The notes under the pieces are model-generated. The model made no database searches. It saw only the letters and a program-made list of their open reading frames with translations, and was not told the DNA's origin. From an uncultured Bacteroidota bacterium (GTDB lineage Bacteria; Bacteroidota; Bacteroidia; Bacteroidales; GWA2-32-17): a stretch of 40,308 nucleotides of DNA. Made by a program: the position numbers and the translations under genes. Of the stretch, positions 7,884 through 16,053 are shown piece after piece (the first letter of the stretch is position 1; the number at the start of each line of letters is the position of its first letter). Location of the stretch: NCBI GenBank assembly GCA_903837285.1, contig CAILUD010000024.1, positions 1-40,308 of the forward strand. Direction: 5' to 3'.

Positions 7884-8070
7884 GTCATTGCGGCCTCGAG
7901 CCGCAATCTCATTTTATTATGTCATTGCGGGCTTGAACAGTAATCTCACTAGCCAATGATTTTTTAGTAGTTATTTTTTAATAATACATAACCCTTAAGT
8001 AGATTGCGGGTCAAGCCCGCAATGACGGAAAGTGTTTTTATCATTATTGCGGCCCTGAGCCGCAATCTCA
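7884..8070. repeat. REP-like palindromic repeats (four copies)
   Basis: Four related hairpin units: 7884-7910, 7921-7949, 8001-8028 (inverted) and 8041-8070. The common core is GTCATTGCGG-GC...GCCGCAATCTC, with GC-rich arms standing out in AT-rich DNA. Copy 8001-8028 is the reverse orientation of 7921-7949, so the two can also pair with each other. They lie just beyond the 3' ends of two convergent genes, the usual place for REP/BIME-like elements. Confidence 0.65.
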
Positions 8071-8074
8071 ATAT

Positions 8075-8668
8075 TTATTTTCCCCCACTAGTTTTTCTAA
8101 GCATTATCGGAAATTGTAATGAAGCCCCACCTATTGCAGTTTCACCAAAAACAGTGAATGCTCCAAAAAATCTTAAATCAAAAAAATACGTTTTACTCAT
8201 TTTAAAACGGAAACCAAGGTTAAATAATGGACCAATATCAGCTGTATTATATCCACCATTTAATAAATATATACCAGGTCCAATAAAAAAACCAATTGGA
8301 AAAGAAATTGGATTTTTTTTATTTGGAGGATATGAACCGGCAAGTGCATTGAAATTAAATACCAATTGCCCAACTCTATAACCATAAAGTTTTTTGTCAT
8401 TTTCTAAAAATGCAAATTGCGAACCTAAGTGTAATTCTGATGAAAAGTTATAATTTTTACTTAATTTTATTACTCTTTTTCTAATACAAAAGTTTAAATG
8501 CGGACCGTAGAACGATGCTGCTGTATATTCATTTGACGCTTCTCCATAAGCCATTCCAGGGCTAATAGAAATAACATATTGACCGCTTTTTTTCTTATTG
8601 CTTTGAGAATATGCTTGAGTAGTAGTAAAAGCTATCAAAATAAAAATAAAATATTTTACTGATTTCAT
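8075..8668 (-). CDS. Predicted outer-membrane beta-barrel-like protein
   Basis: 197 residues. A cleavable signal peptide (MKSVKYFIFILIAFTTTQAYSQ) is followed by alternating hydrophobic/polar strands typical of small Bacteroidota porin-like proteins, with aromatic and glycine-rich turns (FFIGPGIYLLNGGYN, FNLGFRFKMSKTYFFDLRFFGAF). No catalytic motif. Function unknown; it may be a small barrel of the OmpW/PorT-like kind. ATG start. It stands alone on the minus strand. Confidence 0.6.
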   Translation of the reverse strand: MKSVKYFIFILIAFTTTQAYSQSNKKKSGQYVISISPGMAYGEASNEYTAASFYGPHLNFCIRKRVIKLSKNYNFSSELHLGSQFAFLENDKKLYGYRVGQLVFNFNALAGSYPPNKKNPISFPIGFFIGPGIYLLNGGYNTADIGPLFNLGFRFKMSKTYFFDLRFFGAFTVFGETAIGGASLQFPIMLRKTSGGK

Positions 8669-8773
8669 ATAACTAATGGGATTAATTTTATTATAACTAA
8701 CTAAAATTATAATTATAGTTTTTAACGAATTTTTTATTAATAATGTTTTATTAATTGTAATTTATTTAATAAT

Positions 8774-9226
8774 TTACACTTTCGAAATAAGCCTTAAATA
8801 CATTTCCGCTTTTTTAATTTTAAGTATCTCACACAAGTAATTTTCACCAAGCGAATAATTCAAACAACTTGAAAAATCGACTACAATCGCACGATTAGTT
8901 TTTGAGCTTATAGCTTTTATTACTAAATATTTATCTTTGGTTCTGTGTTTTTCTTTTTGTTTTACTTCTAATAATGTAAAAATATCTTTATCGCCTATTG
9001 AATAAATAGGACTTTTTGGCTCTAAAAACACTCTTCCGTTACAATTAATCCTATCTATTCTACATCTTATTTCTTTGCCTATTTTTAAATTATACTCATC
9101 ATAATATTTAGTTGGGAGTAAATATTTTTTATCAAATTCAGATAAAAGAATATAATATGATTCATCTGGTAGATCGATTATTTTCTCTACCGTAAAATTA
9201 AATTCAAATCCTTCTTCCAGAATCAT
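8774..9226 (-). CDS. Hypothetical protein with two OB/S1-like segments
   Basis: 150 residues, no signal peptide or membrane segment. The chain reads as two similar all-beta halves (about 8-72 and 80-148), each closing with a G-x-x-x-x-C-x-I/L pattern (GKEIRCRIDRINCNGRVFLEP and GENYLCEILKIKKAEMYLRLI). This resembles S1/cold-shock-type OB folds, so nucleic-acid binding is possible. I do not recognise the family. A TAATTTTG box lies 16 nt before the ATG. Confidence 0.6.
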   Translation of the reverse strand: MILEEGFEFNFTVEKIIDLPDESYYILLSEFDKKYLLPTKYYDEYNLKIGKEIRCRIDRINCNGRVFLEPKSPIYSIGDKDIFTLLEVKQKEKHRTKDKYLVIKAISSKTNRAIVVDFSSCLNYSLGENYLCEILKIKKAEMYLRLISKV

Positions 9227-9241
9227 TATTACGCTTTTTTA

Positions 9242-9249
9242 CAAAATTA
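9242..9249 (-). promoter_or_regulatory. -7 box (TAATTTTG)
   Basis: Exact TAnnTTTG match upstream of the OB-like gene (start 9226), predicting a very short leader of roughly 10 nt. Confidence 0.4.
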
Positions 9250-9415
9250 CATTCGTTTTAGTAAAATCGGTGCTTAAATAGCACATTTATCACTATTTTT
9301 GATAAAAATAATTGACGTGAATTAACACTGACTTAACTGATAAATAGTTAAACATTATCATTATTTATATAGTTCAGTTTAATTAATTCATCGTCGTATA
9401 TAAAAAAATCATTCA

Positions 9416-11161
9416 ATGAGGATTATATTGACTTTAACAACATTAGCATTTGCAATAAATATTTGTTTCTCACAAAATATTAAACTTATAACATTCTTTG
9501 AAAAATCGAATTTTTTAGAAACCCCTCGCTACGATTCTACCATTGCGTTTTGCAAAGCTTTGGCTAATGAATCTAATTTAATTCATTATTCTTCTTTTGG
9601 AGTTAGTCCTGAGGGCAGAGAACTACCTGTATTAATAGCTGATAAAGATAAAATATCCGATCCTGCATTATTAAAAAAATCTGGCAGAACAATTTTATTA
9701 ATTCAGGCATGTATTCATGCAGGCGAACCTGATGGCAAGGATGCTGGATTTTTACTTTTCAGAGATTTTATTTCTGATAAAAACATTTCAAAATATTTAG
9801 AAAATGTATCAATAGTTTTTATTCCAATATTGAATGTTGACGGCCATGAAAGATGGAGTGCATACAACAGAATAAATCAAAACGGTCCAAAGGAAATGGG
9901 TTGGAGAACAAATGCAAATAACCTTAATTTAAATCGTGATTATATTAAAGCCGAAGCTCCTGAAACTAAAGCATGGATTGAGTTATTTAATAAAGTTGAT
10001 CCAGATTTTTTTATTGATTGCCACGTTACCGATGGTGCTGATTATATTTATCCTATTACTTATGGAATTGAAATTAATGGCAATATGGATTCAAATATAA
10101 CAAAATGGCAAAGAAATACATACCTCCCCGAAATCACTTCGTTAATGGAGAAAGCAAATTCTCCTATTTTTCATTATGTAAGTTTTAGAGAGTGGCATAA
10201 TATTGAAAGCGGATTAGAAAGCTGGGTTACTCCTCCAATGTTATCAAACGGTTATACTGCAATGGTTAATTGTCCGGGTTTGTTAATTGAATCGCACATG
10301 CTTAAAGATTATAAAACAAGAGTGCTTGCAACTAATAAAATGCTTGAATTTACTTTGCAAATTTTAAATGAATCAGGAAAAAAACTAAAAGAATTTAAAA
10401 AAGAAGCCGATGTGTATTCTGCATCTGAAGAATTTAGAAAAACCCCATTTCCATTAGATTTTAATTTTACAAATGACAGCACAATGGTTGAATTTAAAGG
10501 CATGGAATATACTCAGGAAAAAAGCGATTTAACAGGCGGTACATGGTTTAAATTTGGTAAAACTATTAAGAATTATAAGTTGCCATATTTTAATAACATT
10601 AAACCTACTGCATTTGCATATTTGCCTAAATATTACGTTGTTCCTAAACAATTATTATTTGTTGAAGATTTATTAAAAATTCATAACATTAAATACTATA
10701 AAACTAAAAATGACACAACCATAATTGCAACAACATATATTTTCAATAATGTTCAATTTAGCGCAACGCCATACGAGGGAAGACAAAGAGTAACTTCTTT
10801 TAATGCAGATACAACAAAAATAAAAATGGATTTTGTAAAAGGTTCAATTTTAGTTCCGGTTAATCAGCCTAAATCAAGACTTGTAGCTCATATTTTCGAG
10901 CCAATGTCTGATGCATCACTTTTAAAATTCGGATATTTTAATACCATATTTGAGCAGAAAGAATATGGTGAGTCATATGTTCTAGAGCCTCTTGCGCGAG
11001 AGATGCTTAAAGACCCTGAAATTAAAAAGCAATACGAAACAGAAGTAAAAAATAATCCAGATTATCCTAAAGATCCTGATGCTGTTTTAAACTGGTTTTA
11101 CTCACATTCTGAGTATAGAGATAAACTTCAGAATGTTTATCCTATTGGAAAAATATTTTAA
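9416..11161 (+). CDS. Secreted M14-family zinc carboxypeptidase
   Basis: 581 residues. Signal peptide at 1-20 (ends CFSQ). The M14 zinc ligands are visible as His101-x2-Glu104 (CIHAGEPDG) and His203 (FIDCHVTDG), with the general-base Glu292 in LLIESHMLKD and substrate-binding NLNRDY at about 180. The catalytic domain covers about 25-320. The remaining 260 residues form a C-terminal region common in Bacteroidota M14 proteins, with no sorting domain. Probably periplasmic or outer-membrane-associated peptide trimming. ATG start; transcribed alone, with palindromic repeats after its stop. Confidence 0.88.
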   Translation: MRIILTLTTLAFAINICFSQNIKLITFFEKSNFLETPRYDSTIAFCKALANESNLIHYSSFGVSPEGRELPVLIADKDKISDPALLKKSGRTILLIQACIHAGEPDGKDAGFLLFRDFISDKNISKYLENVSIVFIPILNVDGHERWSAYNRINQNGPKEMGWRTNANNLNLNRDYIKAEAPETKAWIELFNKVDPDFFIDCHVTDGADYIYPITYGIEINGNMDSNITKWQRNTYLPEITSLMEKANSPIFHYVSFREWHNIESGLESWVTPPMLSNGYTAMVNCPGLLIESHMLKDYKTRVLATNKMLEFTLQILNESGKKLKEFKKEADVYSASEEFRKTPFPLDFNFTNDSTMVEFKGMEYTQEKSDLTGGTWFKFGKTIKNYKLPYFNNIKPTAFAYLPKYYVVPKQLLFVEDLLKIHNIKYYKTKNDTTIIATTYIFNNVQFSATPYEGRQRVTSFNADTTKIKMDFVKGSILVPVNQPKSRLVAHIFEPMSDASLLKFGYFNTIFEQKEYGESYVLEPLAREMLKDPEIKKQYETEVKNNPDYPKDPDAVLNWFYSHSEYRDKLQNVYPIGKIF

Positions 11162-11202
11162 AAGATTAATTAAAGAAATTTTACCGAAGTATCATTTCAT
11201 TT

Positions 11203-11218
11203 AAGGACTAAAGTCCTT
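11203..11218. repeat. Small hairpin AAGGACT-AA-AGTCCTT
   Basis: A 7-bp perfect inverted repeat with a 2-nt loop, just downstream of the M14 gene and just before a longer palindrome. It may help termination. Confidence 0.5.
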
Positions 11219-11228
11219 TATGTTTTTG

Positions 11229-11270
11229 TTATTGTTTTACCACGACCTTAAGGTCGTGGTAAAACAATAA
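11229..11270. repeat. Perfect 42-bp palindrome
   Basis: Every base of 11229-11249 pairs with 11250-11270, centred on CCTT/AAGG, with a core of ACCACGACC and its complement. No spacer. It lies between the M14 and Hsp20 genes, outside any coding sequence. It forms a strong hairpin with flanking A/T tracts, so it can terminate transcription in both directions, and it may be one copy of a dispersed palindromic family. Confidence 0.75.
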
Positions 11271-11458
11271 ATTTCGAATTGTAAATATCATATTATGTGA
11301 ATGTTAAAATTTCGTAACGTCAATATGTCATATAATAATTAACGTCAATGCCACAATGTCATTGTTTTGCACTTTGTTTCTGACACATTTTAATTTTTTT
11401 TATAATGGAATATTATTTGAAAATCCTCCAGCATAAATCAATTATTAACTTTAAAAAT

Positions 11459-11463
11459 GGAGG
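11459..11463 (+). promoter_or_regulatory. Strong Shine-Dalgarno site of hsp20
   Basis: GGAGG with 8-nt spacing to ATG 11472. Most genes in this window show no such site, as expected for Bacteroidota, so a canonical one on a stress gene is unusual and decides the start. Confidence 0.65.
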
Positions 11464-11471
11464 ACAAAATT

Positions 11472-11906
11472 ATGTTACCAAGATTAAGAACATTTAGCCC
11501 AAGTCTAGTTGACAACTTCTTCAACAATGACTTTTTCGACAACTTTATTAGCAACCATGCACCTGTTTTAAAAAGTAGCATGCCTGCAATAAATATTGTT
11601 GAATCAAAAGAAAATTTCAGAATTGAAATTGCAAATCCAGGATTAGACAAAGAAGATTTTAAAATAGATCTTCACAACGATTTGCTTACTATTTCTGGAG
11701 AAAAGAAGAGCGAGAATGAAGAAAAAGATGAAAAGTATATGCGTAAAGAATTTAATTACACATACTTTAAACGTTCTTTTATACTTCCAGATTCTGCAAA
11801 TGCAGAAAACATTGAGGCTACTCACAAAAACGGAATTCTTACTGTAACAATTAACAAAAAGGAAGAATCAAAAGAGAAAGAGCCTCGCCAGATTAGTGTA
11901 AACTAA
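11472..11906 (+). CDS. Small heat shock protein, Hsp20/alpha-crystallin family
   Basis: 144-residue ATP-independent holdase chaperone that binds unfolding proteins in the cytosol. A short N-terminal arm (MLPRLRTFSPSLVDNFF) is followed by the alpha-crystallin domain at about 40-130, with the diagnostic NPGLDKEDFKIDL near its start and the A-x-x-x-NGIL-x-V motif (ATHKNGILTVTI) near its end. An in-frame ATG also exists at 11457, but a perfect GGAGG at 11459-11463 sits 8 nt before the ATG at 11472, so 11472 is chosen. A strong terminator follows. Confidence 0.93.
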   Translation: MLPRLRTFSPSLVDNFFNNDFFDNFISNHAPVLKSSMPAINIVESKENFRIEIANPGLDKEDFKIDLHNDLLTISGEKKSENEEKDEKYMRKEFNYTYFKRSFILPDSANAENIEATHKNGILTVTINKKEESKEKEPRQISVN

Positions 11907-11924
11907 TAAACAAAACACGTTTAA

Positions 11925-11959
11925 AAAAGTGCCGTTTTTGAAAAAGAACGGCACTTTTT
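11925..11959 (+). terminator. Rho-independent terminator of hsp20
   Basis: AAAAGTGCCGTT / AACGGCACTTTT stem with an A/T-rich loop and flanking A- and T-runs, starting about 18 bp after the hsp20 stop. Classic intrinsic terminator, and its symmetry could serve both strands. Confidence 0.85.
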
Positions 11960-11972
11960 ATTTAACTATATT

Positions 11973-12059
11973 GTCATGCTGAGTATACGAAGCATCTGTT
12001 TTGACAATATGGTACTTTCACTAGATTTCTCATCCGCCGCGGCGGACGTTCGAAATGAC
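11973..12059. repeat. Dispersed repeat, copy 1 (TCCGCCGCGGCGGA family)
   Basis: Starts GTCATGCTGAG...GAAGCATCT and ends ...AATGAC, with a perfect 14-bp GC palindrome TCCGCCGCGGCGGA at 12033-12046. The same parts recur at 13418-13522 and, without the GC palindrome, at 13534-13597. Intergenic, non-coding. Confidence 0.65.
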
Positions 12060-12089
12060 AAAATAAAATTTTTTCTAATTTTCAATAAT

Positions 12090-12097
12090 TACCTTTG
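12090..12097 (+). promoter_or_regulatory. -7 box (TACCTTTG)
   Basis: Exact TAnnTTTG match upstream of the MFS-like gene, giving a leader of about 15 nt to the ATG at 12118. Confidence 0.45.
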
Positions 12098-12117
12098 CAT
12101 TTCTACAAAATTACTTA

Positions 12118-13404
12118 ATGCTTAAATTATTTAATAAAAATCTTGGTCAGCTTGAAAAGAAAACATTCAGGTTACATTTTATTTATTCAATAATTGAGGG
12201 AATTATAGTTGGGGTTTTAGCCTTAAATGAATTTGTATTTGTTAAAAGTCTTAAAGGAAGCGACATTTCTGTTGGTTTACTTTTTCAGTTTTCTGTATTT
12301 GTGTTAACTTTTTCAGTTTTGTTAAATGAATGGTCAAAACGAATTAAAAATCAGAAACGCTTTATTATTACTGTTGGATTAATTACAAGACTTCCATTAT
12401 TTTTACTTTTTCTTTTTCCTGATAATGTCGGTCACATGGCTTCAAATAAGCTTTATCACTTATTTTTTATATTAATTTTTCTAACTTATTATTTAGCAAA
12501 TCCAATAATTTTTCCAATAATAAATCAATTATTAAAATCGAGTTATCGTCATGAGAAATTTAGTCAATTGTATAGCTATTCTACAATTGCGAACAAAATT
12601 GTAATGATGTTAGTAACTTTATTATATGGAATTTTACTTGATCACAACGAAAACGCATACCGATATGTTTTTCCTGTAATTTCAATTTTAGGAATTTGTT
12701 CGGTTTGGCTGTTATCTGGAATTAAATCAACAGAAGATTTAAATATTATTCCTTCTCTCCCGCTTTGGCAATCGGTTAAACGTAGCATAAAGAATATGAG
12801 ATCAAAAATGAAAATAAACAAACCATTTCGTGATTTTGAAGCAGCATTTATGTTTTATGGCTTTGCATTTATGGGAACAGTATCAGTAATAACAATATAC
12901 TTCGAAAAGGGTTTAGGTTTAAACTATTCAAGTGTTGCATTTTACAAGAACTCATATAATCTGCTGGCAATTATTTTACTTCCACTTTTTGGAAGGCTAA
13001 TGGGCAAAATTGATCCCAGAAAATTTTCAGCAATTACTTTTGCATCACTATTATTCTATTTGTTATTTATTGCATTAACAACTGTTTTTCCATACTTCTC
13101 AGATATTGAAGGAATCAGAATTTACTATACTTTATTTATTGCAATGCTTTTTAATGGCGTGTTTGCTGCAACAATGTCTTTACTATGGAGTATTGGTTCA
13201 GTTTATTTTTGCAAGACTGAAGAAGCGTCAGAATATCAATCAATTCACCTAACATTTACCGGACTACGTTCATTTTTTGCTCCGTTATTAGGAGTTTGGA
13301 TATATTGGCTGGTTGGATTTACAGCTACTTTTTTAACAGGTGTTGTATTACTTGCTATTGCAGTTGGTATATCGCTTAAGAGTCAGAAAAAATACAGTTT
13401 ATAA
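12118..13404 (+). CDS. MFS-like integral membrane transporter
   Basis: 428 residues with about 10-12 predicted transmembrane helices spread over the whole chain, for example around residues 20-40, 48-66, 85-103, 113-135, 160-178, 185-203, 245-262, 285-302, 310-330, 340-365 and 390-420. No signal peptide and no ATPase motif. The arrangement of two six-helix halves with a charged central loop (about 210-240, rich in K/R) fits the major facilitator superfamily. The substrate cannot be guessed. Transcribed alone, flanked on both sides by repeat-rich intergenic DNA. Confidence 0.7.
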   Translation: MLKLFNKNLGQLEKKTFRLHFIYSIIEGIIVGVLALNEFVFVKSLKGSDISVGLLFQFSVFVLTFSVLLNEWSKRIKNQKRFIITVGLITRLPLFLLFLFPDNVGHMASNKLYHLFFILIFLTYYLANPIIFPIINQLLKSSYRHEKFSQLYSYSTIANKIVMMLVTLLYGILLDHNENAYRYVFPVISILGICSVWLLSGIKSTEDLNIIPSLPLWQSVKRSIKNMRSKMKINKPFRDFEAAFMFYGFAFMGTVSVITIYFEKGLGLNYSSVAFYKNSYNLLAIILLPLFGRLMGKIDPRKFSAITFASLLFYLLFIALTTVFPYFSDIEGIRIYYTLFIAMLFNGVFAATMSLLWSIGSVYFCKTEEASEYQSIHLTFTGLRSFFAPLLGVWIYWLVGFTATFLTGVVLLAIAVGISLKSQKKYSL

Positions 13405-13417
13405 TTTTTGTTTTTTT

Positions 13418-13597
13418 GTCATCCTGATCGAAGTGAAGGATCTGCCTACTAGAATAGATTTAGCTTCGCTAGAAATTGTTCTTTATTACACTACGTTTCT
13501 CCGCCGCGGCGGACAGAATGACAAAACCATGCTGTCATTCTGAGCAACGCGAAGAATCTACCTACTAGAATAGATTCTTCGTTACACTCAGAATGAC
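13418..13597. repeat. Dispersed repeat, copies 2 and 3 in tandem
   Basis: Copy 2 (13418-13522) contains GTCATCCTGATCGAAG, CCTACTAGAATAGAT and the palindrome TCCGCCGCGGCGGA at 13500-13513, ending in AGAATGAC. Copy 3 (13534-13597) runs from GTCATTCTGAG to its inverted complement CTCAGAATGAC, with the same CCTACTAGAATAGAT inside. Both fill the gap between the transporter and the convergent hydrolase gene. Confidence 0.7.
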
Positions 13598-13605
13598 AAA
13601 AAATG

Positions 13606-14409
13606 TTATTTTGCAATAAGCTTCTTTAATTTACTCATGTATTCATCGGTATAAAGCCACATACCATAAATATGTTTTCCTTTTATTTCCCATAATTCTT
13701 TGGGTTCAGTGGCTTTGTTATATAGCTCTACTCCCATCCAGTATGGTATAACTTCATCTTCGGTGCTATGAATAATTAGTTTGGGTATTGTTATCTCGTT
13801 TATTAATGCTGATGCTTTATATTCTGATTTAACAAATAATTCTGCTAATGGCCATAACCAAAATGGTGAGATTGCCGTAGCGATTGCATGATGATTAGTA
13901 AATGCTCCTTCAATAACTAAGGCTTTGATTTCTTTTTGATGATCATGAGCTATTTTTACTGCTAAATGCCCGCCAATAGATCTACCTAAAATTATTATTG
14001 GAATATTTTTATCTTTTGTTTTTTCTTTTAAATACGCTAAAGCACTTTCTGCATCATCAACTAAATTTTGATGACTTACTTCACCCTGCGAATTACCGAA
14101 ACCCTGATAATCTATAACAAGTACTTCAAATTTCGCATTTTGCAATTTAGTTAAACTTGAAATTTGATCTGAAATATTTCCCGCATTTCCATGCAATAAA
14201 AGAATTGCCCCAAGCACTGAATCTTTTGGAATAACAAAATACCCATCTATTAAATTTCCATTTTTAGAAGCAAAATTCACATGTTCAAAACCTAAACTAT
14301 CTGCTACTTTCTGGTGAGTAAGTGTTTTATTCGGATAATAGAACATTCTTTCAAACGAACATCCCACCATTATTATAAAAACAATAAAGAAAATAAATAT
14401 TCGAAACAT
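13606..14409 (-). CDS. Alpha/beta-hydrolase lipoprotein
   Basis: 267 residues. A signal sequence ends in a lipobox (VGC, Cys17), so the protein should be membrane-anchored in the periplasm. The hydrolase fold shows the oxyanion HGNAGN strand (about 73-78), the nucleophile elbow GRSIGG (about 143-148), a late acid region HSTEDEVIPYW and the catalytic His in KGKHIYGMW. This is the BEM46/YqhI-like branch often annotated as serine aminopeptidase S33 or DUF-type hydrolase. The substrate is unknown. Confidence 0.82.
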   Translation of the reverse strand: MFRIFIFFIVFIIMVGCSFERMFYYPNKTLTHQKVADSLGFEHVNFASKNGNLIDGYFVIPKDSVLGAILLLHGNAGNISDQISSLTKLQNAKFEVLVIDYQGFGNSQGEVSHQNLVDDAESALAYLKEKTKDKNIPIIILGRSIGGHLAVKIAHDHQKEIKALVIEGAFTNHHAIATAISPFWLWPLAELFVKSEYKASALINEITIPKLIIHSTEDEVIPYWMGVELYNKATEPKELWEIKGKHIYGMWLYTDEYMSKLKKLIAK

Positions 14410-14493
14410 GTTTTCTCTTTATTATTTAATACGAAAGATATTAATTACAGTTTTATTTTTTTAATATTTTTTGCCAAAACTTTTTAAAGAGAT

Positions 14494-15879
14494 CTAAGGC
14501 ATAGAATTAATTTTATTTTCTAAATCATTAAACCTTAACGAATCTTTTAGAGGAATAAAAGACATTTCTGAATTCCATCTTGCTTTATCAGAAAAACCCA
14601 TTTGTACTGCACGATTCAAAGAATCAATAGCAGTTTTGTATTGTTTGTTAATTGCATAATATACTCCGGTAAAAAAAACGACATCAGGATTTGAAGGATC
14701 TGCAAGTCTGTATATTTTAATAAATTTTTCAGCCATTAGCGTCTCTCCCGATTTTAATTCCTGGGAAGTAAGCATATAGCCAACCATACTTACATAGTTT
14801 ATTAACCTAATGTCACGATAATCAGATGGTGTTTTATCTTTTTTAATTAAAGCATTATTAAATAATTTCATCTTTTTATCCCACCATTCCATATCTTTTT
14901 CTACAAATGCTTTTTGCAAATCATTTTGTGATTTAGTTTCTGAGGTTAGCGATAAACTTAGAGCTCTATCTGCAGCCTTTGATTCATATCCTCCAAGGTA
15001 ATTATATATCTGAGCTTTTTCATTAGGAAACTGTTGGTTACTTGATAACAAATCTCTCAATGCTTTAAAAGAAATTGTTTTTTTCCATGAATCGCGAATT
15101 GGAATTTTCTTAGTATTACTTATTTCCTTTGTTAAATATTTCTTAATATTTTCGGTCGAACTTGTTTTTGAGTCAAAAGATATTGAAGCAAATGCATATT
15201 CCATAATAGAATCAGGTGGCCATTGATGTTTACCCTCAAAATATTTAAAATGTGAGTTTAAAATATTCTGACGGATTATATTTTCTGATTTAAAAATTTC
15301 TAAGAAATTAAAATCTGAGAATCCGGCAAACCCTATATATAAAAAGCCAGTAGTTTTTATGTTAATGATATCTGGCACACCAGCACCACAACTTATAACA
15401 CCTTTAAAAACATTTTCTTGCTGAGCCAGAAAAGCAGCAACCTTTGCGCCTCCGCTAAATCCCATTAAATAAACATGATTAGAGTCTATTGCGGTATTAT
15501 TCATAACATCTGCAATAATGCAATTTGAATAATACACATAACGCTCTGAAGGCATGTTATTTTGTATGTTGTTAGATGCAGCAAGTACTACTTTATATTT
15601 ATTGGCAAGATCCTTATATTGTGATGCTGCATGATTTCCAGAAGCATGAGGATCAAAAATTACTATTAAAGGATATGATTTTAATGAATCGTTAGGAACA
15701 AATAAAGCATATCTACAAGTAGCATCAATTAATGCTGACACAATATTAATTTCACCTCTTTTTATTCCTTGAGGAATAATTGTATCTTCAGTAATAGTTT
15801 CAAGATTAGCTGTGGAAGATTTTGTGTTACAGCTGATTACAATTACGGAAAGCAAAATAAGTAATAAAAATATTCTCAT
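14494..15879 (-). CDS. Lipoprotein with esterase-like alpha/beta-hydrolase domain and C-terminal helical repeats
   Basis: 461 residues. The lipobox gives Cys17 (VISC). Residues about 45-235 form an alpha/beta-hydrolase domain of the dienelactone/PHB-depolymerase-like kind: a LIVIFDPHASGN oxyanion strand, a GFSGG nucleophile motif (YLMGFSGGAKVAAF), and a His in the FEGKHQWPPD segment. Residues about 290-455 are helical and TPR-like (DVVFFTGVYYAINKQYKTAIDSLNRAVQMGF). Likely an envelope esterase of unknown substrate. A TAGGTTTG -7 box lies 16 nt before the ATG. The next gene on the same strand is 84 bp away, so the two hydrolases could share a transcript. Confidence 0.75.
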   Translation of the reverse strand: MRIFLLLILLSVIVISCNTKSSTANLETITEDTIIPQGIKRGEINIVSALIDATCRYALFVPNDSLKSYPLIVIFDPHASGNHAASQYKDLANKYKVVLAASNNIQNNMPSERYVYYSNCIIADVMNNTAIDSNHVYLMGFSGGAKVAAFLAQQENVFKGVISCGAGVPDIINIKTTGFLYIGFAGFSDFNFLEIFKSENIIRQNILNSHFKYFEGKHQWPPDSIMEYAFASISFDSKTSSTENIKKYLTKEISNTKKIPIRDSWKKTISFKALRDLLSSNQQFPNEKAQIYNYLGGYESKAADRALSLSLTSETKSQNDLQKAFVEKDMEWWDKKMKLFNNALIKKDKTPSDYRDIRLINYVSMVGYMLTSQELKSGETLMAEKFIKIYRLADPSNPDVVFFTGVYYAINKQYKTAIDSLNRAVQMGFSDKARWNSEMSFIPLKDSLRFNDLENKINSMP

Positions 15880-15894
15880 TAATATGTTTTTTTA

Positions 15895-15902
15895 CAAACC
15901 TA
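15895..15902 (-). promoter_or_regulatory. -7 box (TAGGTTTG)
   Basis: Exact TAnnTTTG match upstream of the esterase-like lipoprotein (start 15879). Confidence 0.4.
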
Positions 15903-16030
15903 ATGTAAATTTAATATAAACACAATAATGTTTAGAAAAATTTAGTATTAAAATTTTAATTCATAATGCGCAAATATTCAGGTTATTAATATTTTTTAAA
16001 ATAATCTTTATTTGATTGTATTTTTTTTTA

Positions 16031-16038
16031 TAAATTTG
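16031..16038 (+). promoter_or_regulatory. -7 box (TAAATTTG)
   Basis: Exact TAnnTTTG match 15 nt before the ATG of the C25-like lipoprotein at 16054. Confidence 0.42.
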
Positions 16039-16053
16039 TTAAAAAACTAAATA

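Noticed and set aside
8004..8381. 125-codon open frame on the plus strand
   Set aside because: It lies opposite the barrel-like gene and begins inside the REP-like repeats; no start signal and low-complexity composition.
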